From Eubacteriales bacterium (GTDB taxonomy: Bacteria; Bacillota; Clostridia; Lachnospirales; Lachnospiraceae), in assembly GCA_030537935.1 (NCBI GenBank), contig JAUNUY010000001.1, positions 269,139 through 333,138 on the forward strand: a stretch of DNA of 64,000 bases, in the 5' to 3' direction. Positions 16,804 to 26,912 of the stretch are shown piece by piece. Each line of letters opens with the position of its first letter. Positions within the stretch are counted from its first letter, which is position 1. The translations under genes were made by a program, and so were the position numbers. Under the pieces are notes generated by a model. That model worked only from the letters and a program-made list of their open reading frames with translations, did no database searches and had not been told where the DNA came from.

Positions 16804-17452
16804 CCGGCAATATCACCTCTCCGTTTCGTACGGCAAACCGCAGGTCACGACGAACTGTAGGAATCACCGTACCGCTCGTCGCCTCTGCCACCTGCCGCAT
16901 TATCCCTGCCAACAGTTCTTTGCGAATATATGCCCGCAAACGAATATCAACGCCGAAATCCGTATCTGACACGAGAACATCGGCCTCCTGCAACAGATAA
17001 TTAATGCGTCCATACTGCTCATAGTTGCAATGAATGTCCACCTCATGACCGTCATAAGCCGTCAGGATTTCCGCGGCATCCAGAGCGATATTCGTACCGG
17101 TCGTATAAGCAGTGACCAGACCGCCCGTCCCCAGCAATATGCCTCCGAAATATCGCGTCACGATCACCAGACAATGGTGCAACCCGCGGCCGGTAATAAC
17201 ATCCATAATCGGCATGCCGGCCGTCCGGGACGGCTCACCGTCATCCGAGCACTTCCGTACGCGCTCATCAATGACATAAGCGTAACAGTTGTGGGTCGCA
17301 TCCCAATATTCCTTCTTAATGACTTCAATTTGTCGCTGTGCCGCCTCTGCAGAAGATACCGGCCATGCCCGTCCGATAAAACGGGACTTTTTAATGACCA
17401 CTTCATCTTCTCCGTATGCGTGCAGGTAACGTGTTCCTTCAGACAATTTCAT
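16793..17452 (-). CDS. yigZ: YigZ/IMPACT family protein
   Basis: Conserved protein of the IMPACT family. The N-terminal domain has KKSRFIGRAWPVSS, ATHNCYAYVI, the signature CSDDGEPSRTAGMPIMDVI and TRYFGGILLGTGGLVTAYT (about 20-125). A smaller EF-G-V-like C-terminal domain follows. The eukaryotic relative modulates GCN2 by binding GCN1; the bacterial role is not settled, though binding of nucleic acid or the ribosome is suspected. The length is normal. It overlaps the upstream acetyltransferase gene by 14 bases and cca by 11, so it lies inside a tightly packed leftward operon. Confidence 0.92.
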   Translation of the reverse strand: MKLSEGTRYLHAYGEDEVVIKKSRFIGRAWPVSSAEAAQRQIEVIKKEYWDATHNCYAYVIDERVRKCSDDGEPSRTAGMPIMDVITGRGLHHCLVIVTRYFGGILLGTGGLVTAYTTGTNIALDAAEILTAYDGHEVDIHCNYEQYGRINYLLQEADVLVSDTDFGVDIRLRAYIRKELLAGIMRQVAEATSGTVIPTVRRDLRFAVRNGEVILPDGK

Positions 17453-18473
17453 GAAAACAACTTTCCATCGGCAGACATATCTTTGCCAACCGTCTCAACA
17501 GGTCCCCGATATCCACCGTTTCCAGGCCGGGTGCATCCGTCACGGACTGCATCCGTACCTTACCGTTCTCCGTGTAAAATCGCCAGGTCCCGTTATTTTC
17601 CGCAATCAAAGCATCATCAACCCGCAATGTCCAATCCACCATCCGATCCGCATACAACAAGTTTGTAAAAGCCGCCAAATCGACAATGCGAAACATGTAT
17701 TTCAGGATATCATTGGTCGGTTCATCACCGACGACGCGAGCCATATCAAAGGTCATTGCTTCCACGCCGCGGTCCGCTGCAAAAGCACGGAGAATCTCCT
17801 CTTCGTCGGCCGGCTCAGCCAAAAGGTCCACGACATGCAGGGCGTCCTCCGCCGTATACCGAAGATATCCGACAATGACATCTCCTCTATGTACACGAAC
17901 GATACCGCCCTTCATAGCCGGATATGTACCAAGTGTGCGCAAAGACCAATCCGCATCCCTTGCAATATGCAGTCGCCCCGCGGCGTAGGCATTCATCCGG
18001 TCCAGGTCTGCCGCATCGATAATCTGCATCTCTTCAAATATAAGTTCCGATGCCTGTGGTTTCGTCACTCGGCGACGCCCCATCTCAATCTGCGTTCGGA
18101 AACCGAAAGGATAATAGATGCGTTCATTGGCCGGCATCAACAAAACAAAGGGCATGCTTTCACCGTACAGCTTGTTCATCGTCCACCGCAACAGCTGTCG
18201 ATATAAACCCCTTTTACGACATGCCCGATAGGTGGCGACCGCAACAATATATACCGTCTCGACTTCAAGGGCACCGCCGCGCAACCGCATCGGATGCAGG
18301 TGCATCATGGATTGCAGTATCCCGTCTTTGAAAGCGCCCGCCACTCTGTTATGCGGTACTTCATATTTATAAAAAGCGTCAACGAAGACCTTTTCGTCTT
18401 GCGGAAACGCTTCCTCATACAGCGACACGGTCGCCCTCTTTTCATCCCGATTACAGAATCGACAGGATACCAT
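17439..18473 (-). CDS. Eis-like GNAT acetyltransferase
   Basis: Likely acetyl-CoA-dependent N-acetyltransferase. The N-terminal GNAT domain (about 10-140) shows VETVYIVAVATYRACRKRGLYRQLLRW, a variant acetyl-CoA pyrophosphate loop, followed by FVLLMPANERIYYPFGF, which is typical of Eis-like proteins. A second divergent GNAT domain and a C-terminal sterol-carrier-like domain (about 240-344) complete the usual three-part layout. GAGGAGG precedes the ATG by 4 bases. The substrate is unknown; Eis proteins acetylate aminoglycosides or protein lysines, but this is not readable here. Confidence 0.8.
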   Translation of the reverse strand: MVSCRFCNRDEKRATVSLYEEAFPQDEKVFVDAFYKYEVPHNRVAGAFKDGILQSMMHLHPMRLRGGALEVETVYIVAVATYRACRKRGLYRQLLRWTMNKLYGESMPFVLLMPANERIYYPFGFRTQIEMGRRRVTKPQASELIFEEMQIIDAADLDRMNAYAAGRLHIARDADWSLRTLGTYPAMKGGIVRVHRGDVIVGYLRYTAEDALHVVDLLAEPADEEEILRAFAADRGVEAMTFDMARVVGDEPTNDILKYMFRIVDLAAFTNLLYADRMVDWTLRVDDALIAENNGTWRFYTENGKVRMQSVTDAPGLETVDIGDLLRRLAKICLPMESCFHEIV

Positions 18474-18482
18474 ACTTCCTCC

Positions 18483-19391
18483 TCAGCGTTGCGTAATGGA
18501 ATACTTCTTCGCCAAATATAAGGGACGATAGCTCATCTTGGCCTTGCGAAGACCTTCCAGCCCCATATCATCTTCCCGGTTGACGAATTCAACATTCGGA
18601 TACTCCTTTTCCAGGAAGGTCTTATTAATATAGTTATATAATCCCCGTATCGCCGGGTTCGCCTTTTCCACGTGAATGAAGACCATGTCATTGGTCCGTG
18701 AATAACTGCCCAGGGTAAATGCCTCCATCACCCCGTCCACATACACAGCCGCCATTCGATATTCCAACTCTCTGCAGTGCTCCAAAACCTCCATGATGCC
18801 TTGATACTCCGCTGCCAATCGGTTATAGATGTCATCGCTTTCCTTTTTATCATACCAACGATTCAGGAAATTGACAATGGCATCCCGATCCTCACAGCAA
18901 ACGTGCCGGTACTCGTATCGTCCTTCATAGGTGTTCAAGAAACTGTTCAGATGATTCTTCTTTTTCCGCAGCTTTTTACCGCGCAAAGTTCGAAGTGCCT
19001 CCCCCGCATAGACGTAATCGAAATAGTCCCGCTCTTCTTCCACTTTGAAGCGATCGGACGGCAAATTCAGTTGATTGACACCCTCTTCATCGGCGATATA
19101 TATCTTGAACTTTACACCCAGCACTTCGTTGAAGTAGTGAACCGCAAAGTCAAAGCATTCCGGCAAATCCTCCGGTTTACACAATGGCAATATCGTAAAA
19201 TATTCGCCGCGCAATTGATATATCCAGAACAGTCCCTTGTCCGTTGTAAAATACTTGGAGTCATAATAGTTTCGCCAAATATAATTGTCTATAAACATGC
19301 TGTCACAAATGCCGGGGTCACGCATGTCAAAATATTTTTTAATTTTGTAATAGTCCCGTGCAAATAAATCATGCACCTCTATGTCGTCCAT
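18483..19391 (-). CDS. DUF2156 / phosphatidylglycerol lysyltransferase C-terminal-like protein
   Basis: A soluble double-GNAT-fold protein of the type fused to the membrane domain of MprF. Here there are no membrane helices, only the cytosolic domain (302 residues). Visible family features include the aromatic N-terminal IWRNYYDSKYF region, KKLRKKKNHLNSFLNTY (about 145-161) and the final FVNREDDMGLEGLRKAKMSYRPLYLAKKY. MprF moves Lys or Ala from tRNA to lipid; standalone relatives in clostridia are uncharacterised. The ATG at 19391 has AAAGGAA 4 bases upstream and avoids overlap with ispF, so I prefer it to ATG codons up to 10 residues earlier. Confidence 0.8.
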   Translation of the reverse strand: MDDIEVHDLFARDYYKIKKYFDMRDPGICDSMFIDNYIWRNYYDSKYFTTDKGLFWIYQLRGEYFTILPLCKPEDLPECFDFAVHYFNEVLGVKFKIYIADEEGVNQLNLPSDRFKVEEERDYFDYVYAGEALRTLRGKKLRKKKNHLNSFLNTYEGRYEYRHVCCEDRDAIVNFLNRWYDKKESDDIYNRLAAEYQGIMEVLEHCRELEYRMAAVYVDGVMEAFTLGSYSRTNDMVFIHVEKANPAIRGLYNYINKTFLEKEYPNVEFVNREDDMGLEGLRKAKMSYRPLYLAKKYSITQR

Positions 19392-19417
19392 GATGTTCCT
19401 TTCCTGCAGCATACTCA

Positions 19418-19894
19418 TCACTCTGTCCGCAGTAACAGACAGACGGCCTTCGCTGCAATGCCTTTTTTTTCTCCTGTAAAGCCCAGACCTTCTTCCGTCG
19501 TCGCCTTCACATTCAATTGATCCGGCGTCAATCCCGTCGCCGCCGCCAAATTCTTTCGCATTTCTTCCTTGTACGGCTTCATCTTCGGTGCCTGGGCAAT
19601 AATCACCGAATCGATATTGGCAATCTCATAGCCCGCCTCGCGAACCAGTTGAACCGCATGGCGCAACAACAGCAGACTTTCCGCACCGGCATATGCCGGA
19701 TCCGTGTCCGGAAAATGGTCACCGATGTCGCCCATGGCTGCTGCGCCCAAAACGGCATCCGCAACGGCATGCGCTAAAACATCGGCATCGCTGTGCCCCT
19801 CCAAACCGACGGTGTGCTCAATATGAACACCCCCTAAAATCAACGGACGTCCCGGCACCAAACGGTGAACGTCATACCCGTAACCTATTCGCAT
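19418..19894 (-). CDS. ispF: 2-C-methyl-D-erythritol 2,4-cyclodiphosphate synthase
   Basis: Forms the cyclic diphosphate in the non-mevalonate (MEP) isoprenoid pathway. The metal-binding DVH (GYGYDVHRL), [30 protein letters not shown] and the C-terminal [12 protein letters not shown] are all intact. At 158 residues it is a complete stand-alone enzyme, not an IspDF fusion. Its start overlaps the end of engB by 10 bases. Confidence 0.97.
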   Translation of the reverse strand: MRIGYGYDVHRLVPGRPLILGGVHIEHTVGLEGHSDADVLAHAVADAVLGAAAMGDIGDHFPDTDPAYAGAESLLLLRHAVQLVREAGYEIANIDSVIIAQAPKMKPYKEEMRKNLAAATGLTPDQLNVKATTEEGLGFTGEKKGIAAKAVCLLLRTE

Positions 19895-20481
19895 CTTCCA
19901 CCTTCCAGTAACTCATCAATGCGCTCATAAATCTCTTCCCGTCCCTGCTTCGTCATCGCAGAATAGGGAAAAACTTCCAACTTCGGATTCCCCAGTACGG
20001 TCCGGATGGCCTTCACATGCTTGGCGACTTGTGACCGTTTGATTTTATCCAGTTTCGTAGCAATGATAATCGGGCTATAGCCGTTGTCAATTATAAAATC
20101 ATACATCATACGATCATTTTTCGTCGGATCATGCCGGATATCGATTAGCAAAAATATGGCAACGAGTGACGGCGAGGAAAAGAGATAGCGCTCTATCATT
20201 TCCCCCCACTGTGCCTTGACCCGTTCATTCGCCTTTGCATAGCCGTACCCCGGTAAGTCAACAAAATAAAACGCGTTATTGATCTTATAAAAATTGATGG
20301 TCTGTGTTTTACCCGGTGTGGAAGATGTTTTCGCCAGTCGACGCCGGTTCATCAATCCGTTGATAAGGGAGGACTTTCCGACATTGGAACGGCCCGCAAA
20401 AGCAAACTCCGGCGCACCGGTTTCCGGCAACGTACTCGTAATACCGCACACGGTTTCCAGTTCCGCTTGTTTAATAATCAT
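19885..20481 (-). CDS. engB: Ribosome biogenesis GTPase EngB (YsxC/YihA)
   Basis: Essential GTPase that assists 50S subunit assembly. G1 is GRSNVGKSS (about 31-39), the switch I Thr lies in [15 protein letters not shown]3 is DLPGYG, G4 is TKLDK, and G5 is near [11 protein letters not shown]. The length (198) is typical. It follows lon with a 49-base gap, keeping the lon-ysxC order known from Bacillus. Confidence 0.97.
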   Translation of the reverse strand: MIIKQAELETVCGITSTLPETGAPEFAFAGRSNVGKSSLINGLMNRRRLAKTSSTPGKTQTINFYKINNAFYFVDLPGYGYAKANERVKAQWGEMIERYLFSSPSLVAIFLLIDIRHDPTKNDRMMYDFIIDNGYSPIIIATKLDKIKRSQVAKHVKAIRTVLGNPKLEVFPYSAMTKQGREEIYERIDELLEGGRCE

Positions 20482-20530
20482 CCAATCCTCCCCTCACCGA
20501 CGCTGCCGCTCATGCCGCAGCAGGTAAACG

Positions 20531-22846
20531 CTATGCTTCCGAAAAAACGTACTTGAGCACATCGTTCATATTTTTGACAAAACGAATGGTCAATCCGTCT
20601 GTAATCTCCTCATCAATCTCCGCCACGTCCCGCTTATTGTCAAACGGTACCAGGACATTGGTAATCTTGGCATTTTTTGCCGCCAACAGCTTCTCTTTCA
20701 GACCGCCGATGGGTAGGACACGGCCACGCAAGGTCACCTCACCGGTCATACAAAGATTCGCCTTTGCCGGCTTATCCATGATGGCACTGAGCATGGCACT
20801 CGCCATCGTAATACCCGCGGAGGGACCATCTTTCGGTACGGCACCTTCCGGTATATGGACATGAATATCATTTTCATCAAAGAAAGATGACTTCACCTTA
20901 TACTTCCCTTTGATGGATCGAATATAACTGCGGGCTATGACGGCTGACTCCTTCATCACGTCACCCAACTGACCCGTCAACTCGAGACGACCCTTTCCGG
21001 GCATGCAGTTTACCTCGATTTGCAAGGTGCAGCCGCCCACACTGGTCCAAGCAAGACCATGAACGATCCCCACCTGGTCGACCTTATTGACGCTGTCCTC
21101 AACATATTTCGGATTCCCCAGGAACTCCTGCAGATTCCGCTTGGAAATACTCAACGTCTTTTGATCATGTTCCAAGAGGTACTTGGCACCCTTTCGAATC
21201 ACTTTGGCAATGGTACGCTCCAAACGACGTACGCCCGCCTCGAGAACATACTGCTGAATCATCATGCGGAGTGCCTCATCCGTGATGTTGACCTGACTCT
21301 TCGTCATTCCGTAAGCATTCAACTGCTTCTTATAGAGATATTGCTTGGCAATGTGAAATTTTTCGTTATCCGTATAGCTGTTGACCTCGATAACGTCCAT
21401 CCGGTCCAAAAGCGGTGCCGGAATGGTGGCCAAGGTATTCGCGGTCGTAATGAAAAATACCCGCGACAAGTCTACCGGCAACTCAAGATAGTTGTCCCTG
21501 AAACTGTGATTCTGTGCCCCGTCCAGGACTTCTAAAAGTGCCGACGAGGGATCGCCCTTATAGTCGGCCCCCAGCTTATCAATCTCATCAAAAAGGATGA
21601 CGGGATTCTCCACCTTCGCCTGAATCATAGCTTTAACCAAACGACCCGGCATTGCTCCCAGATAGGTTCTGCGATGGCCGCGTATTTCCGACTCATCCCG
21701 AACGCCTCCCAATGCAATACGCACCAGCTCTTTGTTCAACGCCGTCGCAATGGATGAAGCAATCGAGGTTTTACCGGTACCCGGCGGACCAACGAGACAA
21801 ATAATCGGCGACTTGCCGTCCGGATTAAACTGACGGACGGAAATAAATTCCAGGATGCGCTCTTTCACCTTCTGTAAACCGTAGTGATCGGCTTCCAGAA
21901 TTTGCTTTGCCTTTGTAAGTTCCACGTCATCTTTTGAACGTTTATTCCAAGGATAGTCAAACACCGTATCCAAATAATTCTTCAGAATGGCGCTTTCCTG
22001 GCTCATGGCGCTGTAAGATTTTAATCGACCGATTTCTTCGGCGACCTTCTCCTTGATTTCCGCCGGCATATCCGCTTCGTCCAGCTTCTTCATGTAATTA
22101 TCATGCTCACTGATGGGATCGACATCACCCAGCTCTTCACGAATGACCTGAATTTGCTCTTTCAGCACGTATTCACGCTGATTCTTATCCAGTCGCTCCT
22201 TCACCTTATCATTGATTTCTTTCTTGATATCCATCACGTACATTTCGTGATGGAGCAGGTGATTCAAGCGACGAAAGCGGCCCATGACCGTATTTTCCGC
22301 CAACAGTTCCTGCCGTTTTTCAGGGCCGACCGGCAGATTGAGACATACCTGGGCAATCAGACGGTTGAAGTCCTGTGCCTTCAGATTGATGTCGGCTTTT
22401 AACTTGATACGCTCACTGAACTCGTTTAACGTATCCTGTAAAATAGATCGAAGACCGTCCAGACGATATTCGTCATACAGTTCTTCCGCCACTTCTTCCT
22501 CAATAAAGCGAACATCGACACGATAGATGTCGTCCTGCTCGTAGACCTTCTTGATTTCAACCTTCGATTCGGTCGCAAAAACGACTCGTAACGTCTTGTC
22601 CGGCAGGCGAATATATTGCTCGACCGATGCGGTAACGCCATGAACGTGAAGTGACTGTTTCGAAACCGTATCATCATGCCCCTCTCGGAACATCACCATC
22701 ACCAGCGGTTCGCCGTCCTTAGCCGCCTCTTCCACGCTCCGAATCGAGTGTTCGTTGTGAACGTCAATCTGTATGACGCACCCCGGAAAAGGAACCAGTC
22801 CCTTGAGTACGACCAACGGCAAATGCGTTAATTCAACTTTCGTCAT
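20531..22846 (-). CDS. lon: ATP-dependent protease Lon (LonA)
   Basis: Cytosolic AAA+ protease that degrades misfolded and regulatory proteins. The N-terminal substrate domain begins LPLVVLKGLVPFPGCV (about 8-23). The AAA+ module has Walker A GPPGTGKTS and Walker B VILFDEIDKL. The C-terminal protease domain carries the Ser676-Lys719 dyad (PKDGPSAGIT and GGLKEKLLAAK). The length of 771 residues is normal. No membrane segment is present, so this is LonA rather than archaeal-type LonB. I see no HrcA (CIRCE) or CtsR site directly upstream. Confidence 0.97.
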   Translation of the reverse strand: MTKVELTHLPLVVLKGLVPFPGCVIQIDVHNEHSIRSVEEAAKDGEPLVMVMFREGHDDTVSKQSLHVHGVTASVEQYIRLPDKTLRVVFATESKVEIKKVYEQDDIYRVDVRFIEEEVAEELYDEYRLDGLRSILQDTLNEFSERIKLKADINLKAQDFNRLIAQVCLNLPVGPEKRQELLAENTVMGRFRRLNHLLHHEMYVMDIKKEINDKVKERLDKNQREYVLKEQIQVIREELGDVDPISEHDNYMKKLDEADMPAEIKEKVAEEIGRLKSYSAMSQESAILKNYLDTVFDYPWNKRSKDDVELTKAKQILEADHYGLQKVKERILEFISVRQFNPDGKSPIICLVGPPGTGKTSIASSIATALNKELVRIALGGVRDESEIRGHRRTYLGAMPGRLVKAMIQAKVENPVILFDEIDKLGADYKGDPSSALLEVLDGAQNHSFRDNYLELPVDLSRVFFITTANTLATIPAPLLDRMDVIEVNSYTDNEKFHIAKQYLYKKQLNAYGMTKSQVNITDEALRMMIQQYVLEAGVRRLERTIAKVIRKGAKYLLEHDQKTLSISKRNLQEFLGNPKYVEDSVNKVDQVGIVHGLAWTSVGGCTLQIEVNCMPGKGRLELTGQLGDVMKESAVIARSYIRSIKGKYKVKSSFFDENDIHVHIPEGAVPKDGPSAGITMASAMLSAIMDKPAKANLCMTGEVTLRGRVLPIGGLKEKLLAAKNAKITNVLVPFDNKRDVAEIDEEITDGLTIRFVKNMNDVLKYVFSEA

Positions 22847-22866
22847 ATATTTCCTTCCTATGGAAA

Positions 22867-22890
22867 GCGCGGCGTATCTTTACGCCGCGC
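22867..22890 (-). terminator. Hairpin between clpX and lon
   Basis: GCGCGGCGTA / TACGCCGCGC forms a perfect 10-base-pair stem with a 4-base loop, followed on the minus strand only by TTTCC. It may cause partial termination or stabilise the upstream mRNA end. Confidence 0.6.
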
Positions 22891-22894
22891 AACC

Positions 22895-24121
22895 TTAATC
22901 CCGTATTTCTTTTATATCGGGAGATTCATTGTGTAAGATTGCGGCATCGGTAATCGTACATTCGTACGCCTCATCAAACGACGGCAGACGATACATGACG
23001 TCCAGCATCGCCTTTTCCAAGATGGAGCGCAAACCGCGTGCACCCGTTTGCAATGCGACGGCTTTTCGTGCAACCGCATGCAATGCCTCGTCCGTGAAAT
23101 GCAAATCAACGTCATCCATGTGCATCAACGCCTGAAATTGCTTCACAATGGAATTTTTCGGCTCCAGCAGAATGCGAATTAAATCCTCTTCTTTTAAGTC
23201 TTCCAAGTTGACGAATATCGGTACGCGACCGATAAACTCCGGGATAAGACCGAAACGAATTAAATCCTTCGGCAGGATTTCCGCACGTTTTTCCACATCA
23301 CTGAGTGCTTCCGGATCTAAATTCTCCTGGTGGAATCCGATGGCATTCTTATTCAGTCGCCGCTCTACCTCTTTCTCAATCCCTTCAAAAGCACCGCCGC
23401 AAATAAACAGTATATTCTTCGTATCAATCGGAATCAACTCCTGTTGCGGGTGCTTCCGACCGCCTTGAGGCGGTACCATCGCAACGGTCCCCTCGATAAT
23501 CTTCAGTAATGCTTGCTGAACACCCTCGCCCGATACGTCACGAGTAATCGAGACATTTTCGGACTTCTTCGTTATCTTGTCAATCTCATCGATATAAATG
23601 ATGCCGTATTCGGCCTTTTCAATGTCATAATCGGCCGCCTGAATCAGCTTCAGCAGAATGTTTTCCACATCCTCACCGACATATCCCGCCTCCGTCAAGG
23701 TGGTTGCGTCGGCAATGGTAAAGGGCACATTCAGGAAGCGCGCCAGCGTCTGTGCCAGCAAAGTCTTGCCCGAACCCGTCGGACCGATCATCAATACGTT
23801 GCTCTTTTGAATTTCCACATCATAATCCTCTGCGGACAAGATGCGCTTGTAATGATTATAGACGGCGACGGACAGGATTTTTTTGGCTTCTTCCTGACCG
23901 ATAACGTACTCGTCCAGAAAAGCCTTGATTTCCATCGGCTTATGCAATTCAACGCTGCGGGAAACCGTCTCGCGATTTTCTTCCGAAATGACGTCTACGC
24001 ATAAATCCAGACACTCCCGGCAAATGGCGCCCCCGTGCTTGGAGACGATCATTCGACCGCAAGCCTTTTCCGACCGCCCGCAGAACGTACATTTCCGTTC
24101 CTTCGTTTTTTTATCCGTCAT
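22895..24121 (-). CDS. clpX: ATP-dependent Clp protease ATP-binding subunit ClpX
   Basis: AAA+ unfoldase that feeds substrates to ClpP. The N-terminal zinc finger ([14 protein letters not shown]...CRECLDLC, about 11-43) recruits substrates. Walker [13 protein letters not shown], Walker [11 protein letters not shown], the pore loop GYVGEDVE, and sensor and IGF-type segments follow (KNAIGFHQE can serve as the ClpP-docking loop). The length (408) is standard. It lies between clpP and lon, separated from each by a hairpin. Confidence 0.97.
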   Translation of the reverse strand: MTDKKTKERKCTFCGRSEKACGRMIVSKHGGAICRECLDLCVDVISEENRETVSRSVELHKPMEIKAFLDEYVIGQEEAKKILSVAVYNHYKRILSAEDYDVEIQKSNVLMIGPTGSGKTLLAQTLARFLNVPFTIADATTLTEAGYVGEDVENILLKLIQAADYDIEKAEYGIIYIDEIDKITKKSENVSITRDVSGEGVQQALLKIIEGTVAMVPPQGGRKHPQQELIPIDTKNILFICGGAFEGIEKEVERRLNKNAIGFHQENLDPEALSDVEKRAEILPKDLIRFGLIPEFIGRVPIFVNLEDLKEEDLIRILLEPKNSIVKQFQALMHMDDVDLHFTDEALHAVARKAVALQTGARGLRSILEKAMLDVMYRLPSFDEAYECTITDAAILHNESPDIKEIRD

Positions 24122-24139
24122 ACATTCCTCTCCAAATAT

Positions 24140-24161
24140 AAAAGCCCCCGGCGGAGCTTTT
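24140..24161 (-). terminator. Hairpin between clpP and clpX
   Basis: AAAAGC / GCTTTT flanks a GC-rich inner stem. Read leftwards it ends in GGGGCTTTTATATT. It probably reduces readthrough from clpP into clpX. Confidence 0.6.
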
Positions 24162-24165
24162 ACAT

Positions 24166-24747
24166 TTATCTGTGTCTTATTACCTTATCAATTAAACCGT
24201 ATTTCATGGCCTCGTCCGAGGACAAATACGTATCCCGTTCCGTATCCGCTTCAATGACGGACAGCTCCTGTCCGGTATTTTCCGCTAAGATTTCATTCAA
24301 ACGGGATCGTATCTCCAGGATGCGTTCCGCCACGATTTTAATATCCGTCGCCTGACCTTTTGCACCGCCCGAAGGTTGGTGGATCATGATTTCCGAATTC
24401 GGCAATGCATATCGTTTCCCCTTCGTTCCGCCCGCAAGGAGAAAGGCCCCCATACTGGCCGCCATACCGACACAAAAAGTCGATACATCACATTTAACAT
24501 ATTGCATGGTGTCGTAGATGGCCAAGCCGGCCGTTACCGAACCGCCGGGACTGTTGATATAGATATGGATGTCTTTTTCCGGGTCTTCCGACTCCAAAAA
24601 AAGGAGCTGTGCGATGACGAGACTCGCCGTAACGTCATTCACTTCTTCACCCAGGAAAATAATCCGATCTTTCAGCAAACGGGAGTATATATCATAGGAG
24701 CGTTCTCCCCGTCCCGTCTGCTCGATGACCATAGGTACCAAACTCAT
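24166..24747 (-). CDS. clpP: ATP-dependent Clp protease proteolytic subunit ClpP
   Basis: Tetradecameric serine protease. The catalytic triad is Ser98 (GMAASMGAF), His123 (MIHQPSGG) and Asp172 (EADTERD). The [21 protein letters not shown] segment is typical. The ATG at 24747 begins [25 protein letters not shown], the conserved N-terminal loop, and has AGAGG 7 bases upstream. An ATG five codons earlier is less likely. It follows tig by 17 bases. Confidence 0.97.
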   Translation of the reverse strand: MSLVPMVIEQTGRGERSYDIYSRLLKDRIIFLGEEVNDVTASLVIAQLLFLESEDPEKDIHIYINSPGGSVTAGLAIYDTMQYVKCDVSTFCVGMAASMGAFLLAGGTKGKRYALPNSEIMIHQPSGGAKGQATDIKIVAERILEIRSRLNEILAENTGQELSVIEADTERDTYLSSDEAMKYGLIDKVIRHR

Positions 24748-24764
24748 ATCGTATCCTCTCAATA

Positions 24765-26051
24765 CTATTTAATGACCGCATTCTCCACGACAAAGTCGAT
24801 GGCCTTCTGCACAGCAATGTCCAGGCAGATGGCTTCCTTCTCTTCCGCCGGAACAAGGCTCTTCATCTTGTCCACCTCGATTTGATAGGTCTTCGCCATT
24901 TCGGCCAACTTTTCTTCATACTCTTCATCGGTAGCCGTAATGCCTTCCGCTGCCACAACCGCTTCCAGCGTCAACCGCGTCTTAATCCGTTTTACGGCCT
25001 GCTCTTTCATTTCCGCCGCAATCTTTTCCTTCGTCTGGCCGGTAAATTGCAGATACTGATCCAAGTTCAACCCCTGCTGTTGCAAACGGGCGTTAAAGTC
25101 GTTCAGCATTTCTTCCGTCGTGGAACGAATCATCAACTCGGAAATGTCAATTTCCGTCTCATCGACCAATTTCTCAATCAACTTGTTCTCAACCCGTGTC
25201 TGTGCTTCCGTCTCACGTTGCTTACGGATTTCATCCCGAACTTCTTCTTTGTACGCTTCCACACTTTCCGCATCGGAAACTTCCTCGATAAATTCCATGT
25301 CCAGGGCGGGCACTTCTTTTTTCTTGATTTCTTTCAGGGTAACCTTGAATTCCGCCGGCTTGTTCTGTAACTCTTCCATCTGATAATCCGCCGGGAAGGT
25401 AACGTTGACCGTCTTTTCCTCTCCCGTCTTCATGCCGATAATCTGCTCTTCAAATCCGTCGATAAACGTTCTCGAACCGATAATTAACGGGAATTCTTCG
25501 CCCTGGCCGCCTTCGAACGGTTTACCGTCGATGAATCCCTCAAAGTCGATGATGGCTTGATCGTTATCCTGAACGGGGCGATCCTCCACCGTTACCACAC
25601 GGGCATTTTTTTCCAGGTCATCCGCAATTCGTTTTTCAACCTCTTCATCTTTGACTTCGATGACGGGTTTTTCCGCCTCAAGGCCCTTGTAATTGGCAGG
25701 TTTCACTTCCGGTTTCAATGCGACTTTTGCGCTGTAAACAAAGGGTTCTCCCTTTTCAAGCGTTACAATGTCAATCTCCGGACGGGACGTAATATGCAGC
25801 TCCGTCTGAACCGCTGCCGCCTCATAGGTGTCACGAATCACGATATTGGCCGCGTCTTCATAAAAGATGCCTTCACCGTACATTTTTTCAATAATCTTAC
25901 GGGGTGCCTTTCCTTTACGAAAGCCCTGTACTGCAATATTGCCTTTTTTGCTGTTGTATGCCTTGTCGATTGCAGCTTCAAAGTCACTCGCCGCCACTTC
26001 AACCGTAATCAACGCCTCATTGTGCGCCAACTTCTCAAACTTGAATTCCAT
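24765..26051 (-). CDS. tig: Trigger factor (ribosome-associated chaperone)
   Basis: Binds the ribosome exit tunnel and folds nascent chains. The N-terminal ribosome-binding domain contains [19 protein letters not shown], the docking signature (about 43-61). A central FKBP-like prolyl isomerase domain covers about 150-240 ([19 protein letters not shown] ... [18 protein letters not shown]). The helical substrate-binding C terminus follows. The ATG at 26051 (MEFKFEKL) has AAGGAGG 9 bases upstream; the extra upstream codons are not conserved. It heads the tig-clpP-clpX-lon-engB cluster. Confidence 0.96.
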   Translation of the reverse strand: MEFKFEKLAHNEALITVEVAASDFEAAIDKAYNSKKGNIAVQGFRKGKAPRKIIEKMYGEGIFYEDAANIVIRDTYEAAAVQTELHITSRPEIDIVTLEKGEPFVYSAKVALKPEVKPANYKGLEAEKPVIEVKDEEVEKRIADDLEKNARVVTVEDRPVQDNDQAIIDFEGFIDGKPFEGGQGEEFPLIIGSRTFIDGFEEQIIGMKTGEEKTVNVTFPADYQMEELQNKPAEFKVTLKEIKKKEVPALDMEFIEEVSDAESVEAYKEEVRDEIRKQRETEAQTRVENKLIEKLVDETEIDISELMIRSTTEEMLNDFNARLQQQGLNLDQYLQFTGQTKEKIAAEMKEQAVKRIKTRLTLEAVVAAEGITATDEEYEEKLAEMAKTYQIEVDKMKSLVPAEEKEAICLDIAVQKAIDFVVENAVIK

Positions 26052-26090
26052 ATATCCGTTCCTCCTTAGATTCTTCAAAACACTCCTTAT

Positions 26091-26119
26091 AATATAGTAT
26101 ATTTCGGCCTTTTTGTAAA
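26091..26119 (-). promoter_or_regulatory. tig promoter
   Basis: On the minus strand TTTACA and TATATT are spaced 17 bases apart, about 40 bases upstream of the tig start. Confidence 0.7.
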
Positions 26120-26158
26120 GGTGTAAACGGTGATTTCACCCCGTCGTCACCTCGCCTC

Positions 26159-26725
26159 TTACCGATGGAGGATCGCTTGCGCAACGCCATCGGCCACTTC
26201 CTTGTCTCGGAGTTCTCCGATAAGCGTCAATGCAAAATCAACGGCCGCCCCGAGTCCGTTTGCCGTGATATAATTACCGTCTACCGTTACCGGATCGGCC
26301 GTATACTCGGCATCACTCAAGAAATTTTCAAACCCCGGATAGCACGTCGCCCGCCTACCCGCTAACAGACCGCGACGGCCGAGGATGGACGGTGCAGCAC
26401 ATATTGCGGCTATCTTTCCGTTTCGGGATGCTTGCCGCTCGATGATCCTCTTCAAATAACGACTCCGGTCCAAATATTCCGTACCCGGCATGCCGCCCGG
26501 AAGAATAATCATCTCCGGCTCCACAATACCTTGCCAAACATCTTCCCAAATATCCTCTATGGATTCATCCGCCGTTATCCGAACGTTATGGGCGGAAACG
26601 ACCTCTTTATCACCCGTCACGCTAACGGTACGGATATCAATATCGGCCCGTCGAAACAAATCCACGACAATCAATGCTTCACATTCTTCAAATCCCTCTG
26701 CTAAAAATAATAATACTTCTTTCAT
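26159..26725 (-). CDS. DJ-1/PfpI family protein (YajL/ThiJ-like)
   Basis: A 188-residue protein of the DJ-1 superfamily. It has the acidic residue in AEGFEECEAL, the PGGMPGTEYL loop, and the nucleophile elbow Cys109 in IAAICAAPSILGRRGLL. The oxyanion/His neighbourhood ends in NGLGAAVDFALTLIGEL. This suits the YajL/DJ-1 group, reported to act as glyoxalase, deglycase or chaperone under carbonyl or oxidative stress; the activity is not certain. The ATG at 26725 is preceded by GAGAGGAGGGG. An open frame reaches much further upstream, but those codons are not conserved and cross the divergent promoter. Confidence 0.88.
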   Translation of the reverse strand: MKEVLLFLAEGFEECEALIVVDLFRRADIDIRTVSVTGDKEVVSAHNVRITADESIEDIWEDVWQGIVEPEMIILPGGMPGTEYLDRSRYLKRIIERQASRNGKIAAICAAPSILGRRGLLAGRRATCYPGFENFLSDAEYTADPVTVDGNYITANGLGAAVDFALTLIGELRDKEVADGVAQAILHR

Positions 26726-26864
26726 GACCCCTCCTCTCCATAAATTCAGTGTAGCAAATTCCGTCCCCATGTCAACCTCAAAAGCCGTTGTCTCCGAAGC
26801 GTATCTACGAGCCGGCGCGTATACGCCGATATCCGTCGAACGGTTGTCCGACGATACGGGATGA

Positions 26865-26893
26865 TTGTCTCCGTCCCCGGCTTGTGATATACT
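26865..26893 (+). promoter_or_regulatory. Promoter of the CYTH-mutS2 operon
   Basis: TTGTCT and TATACT are separated by 17 bases, 20 bases upstream of the CYTH protein start. Confidence 0.7.
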
Positions 26894-26912
26894 GGCGTAC
26901 ATAGGAGATATT

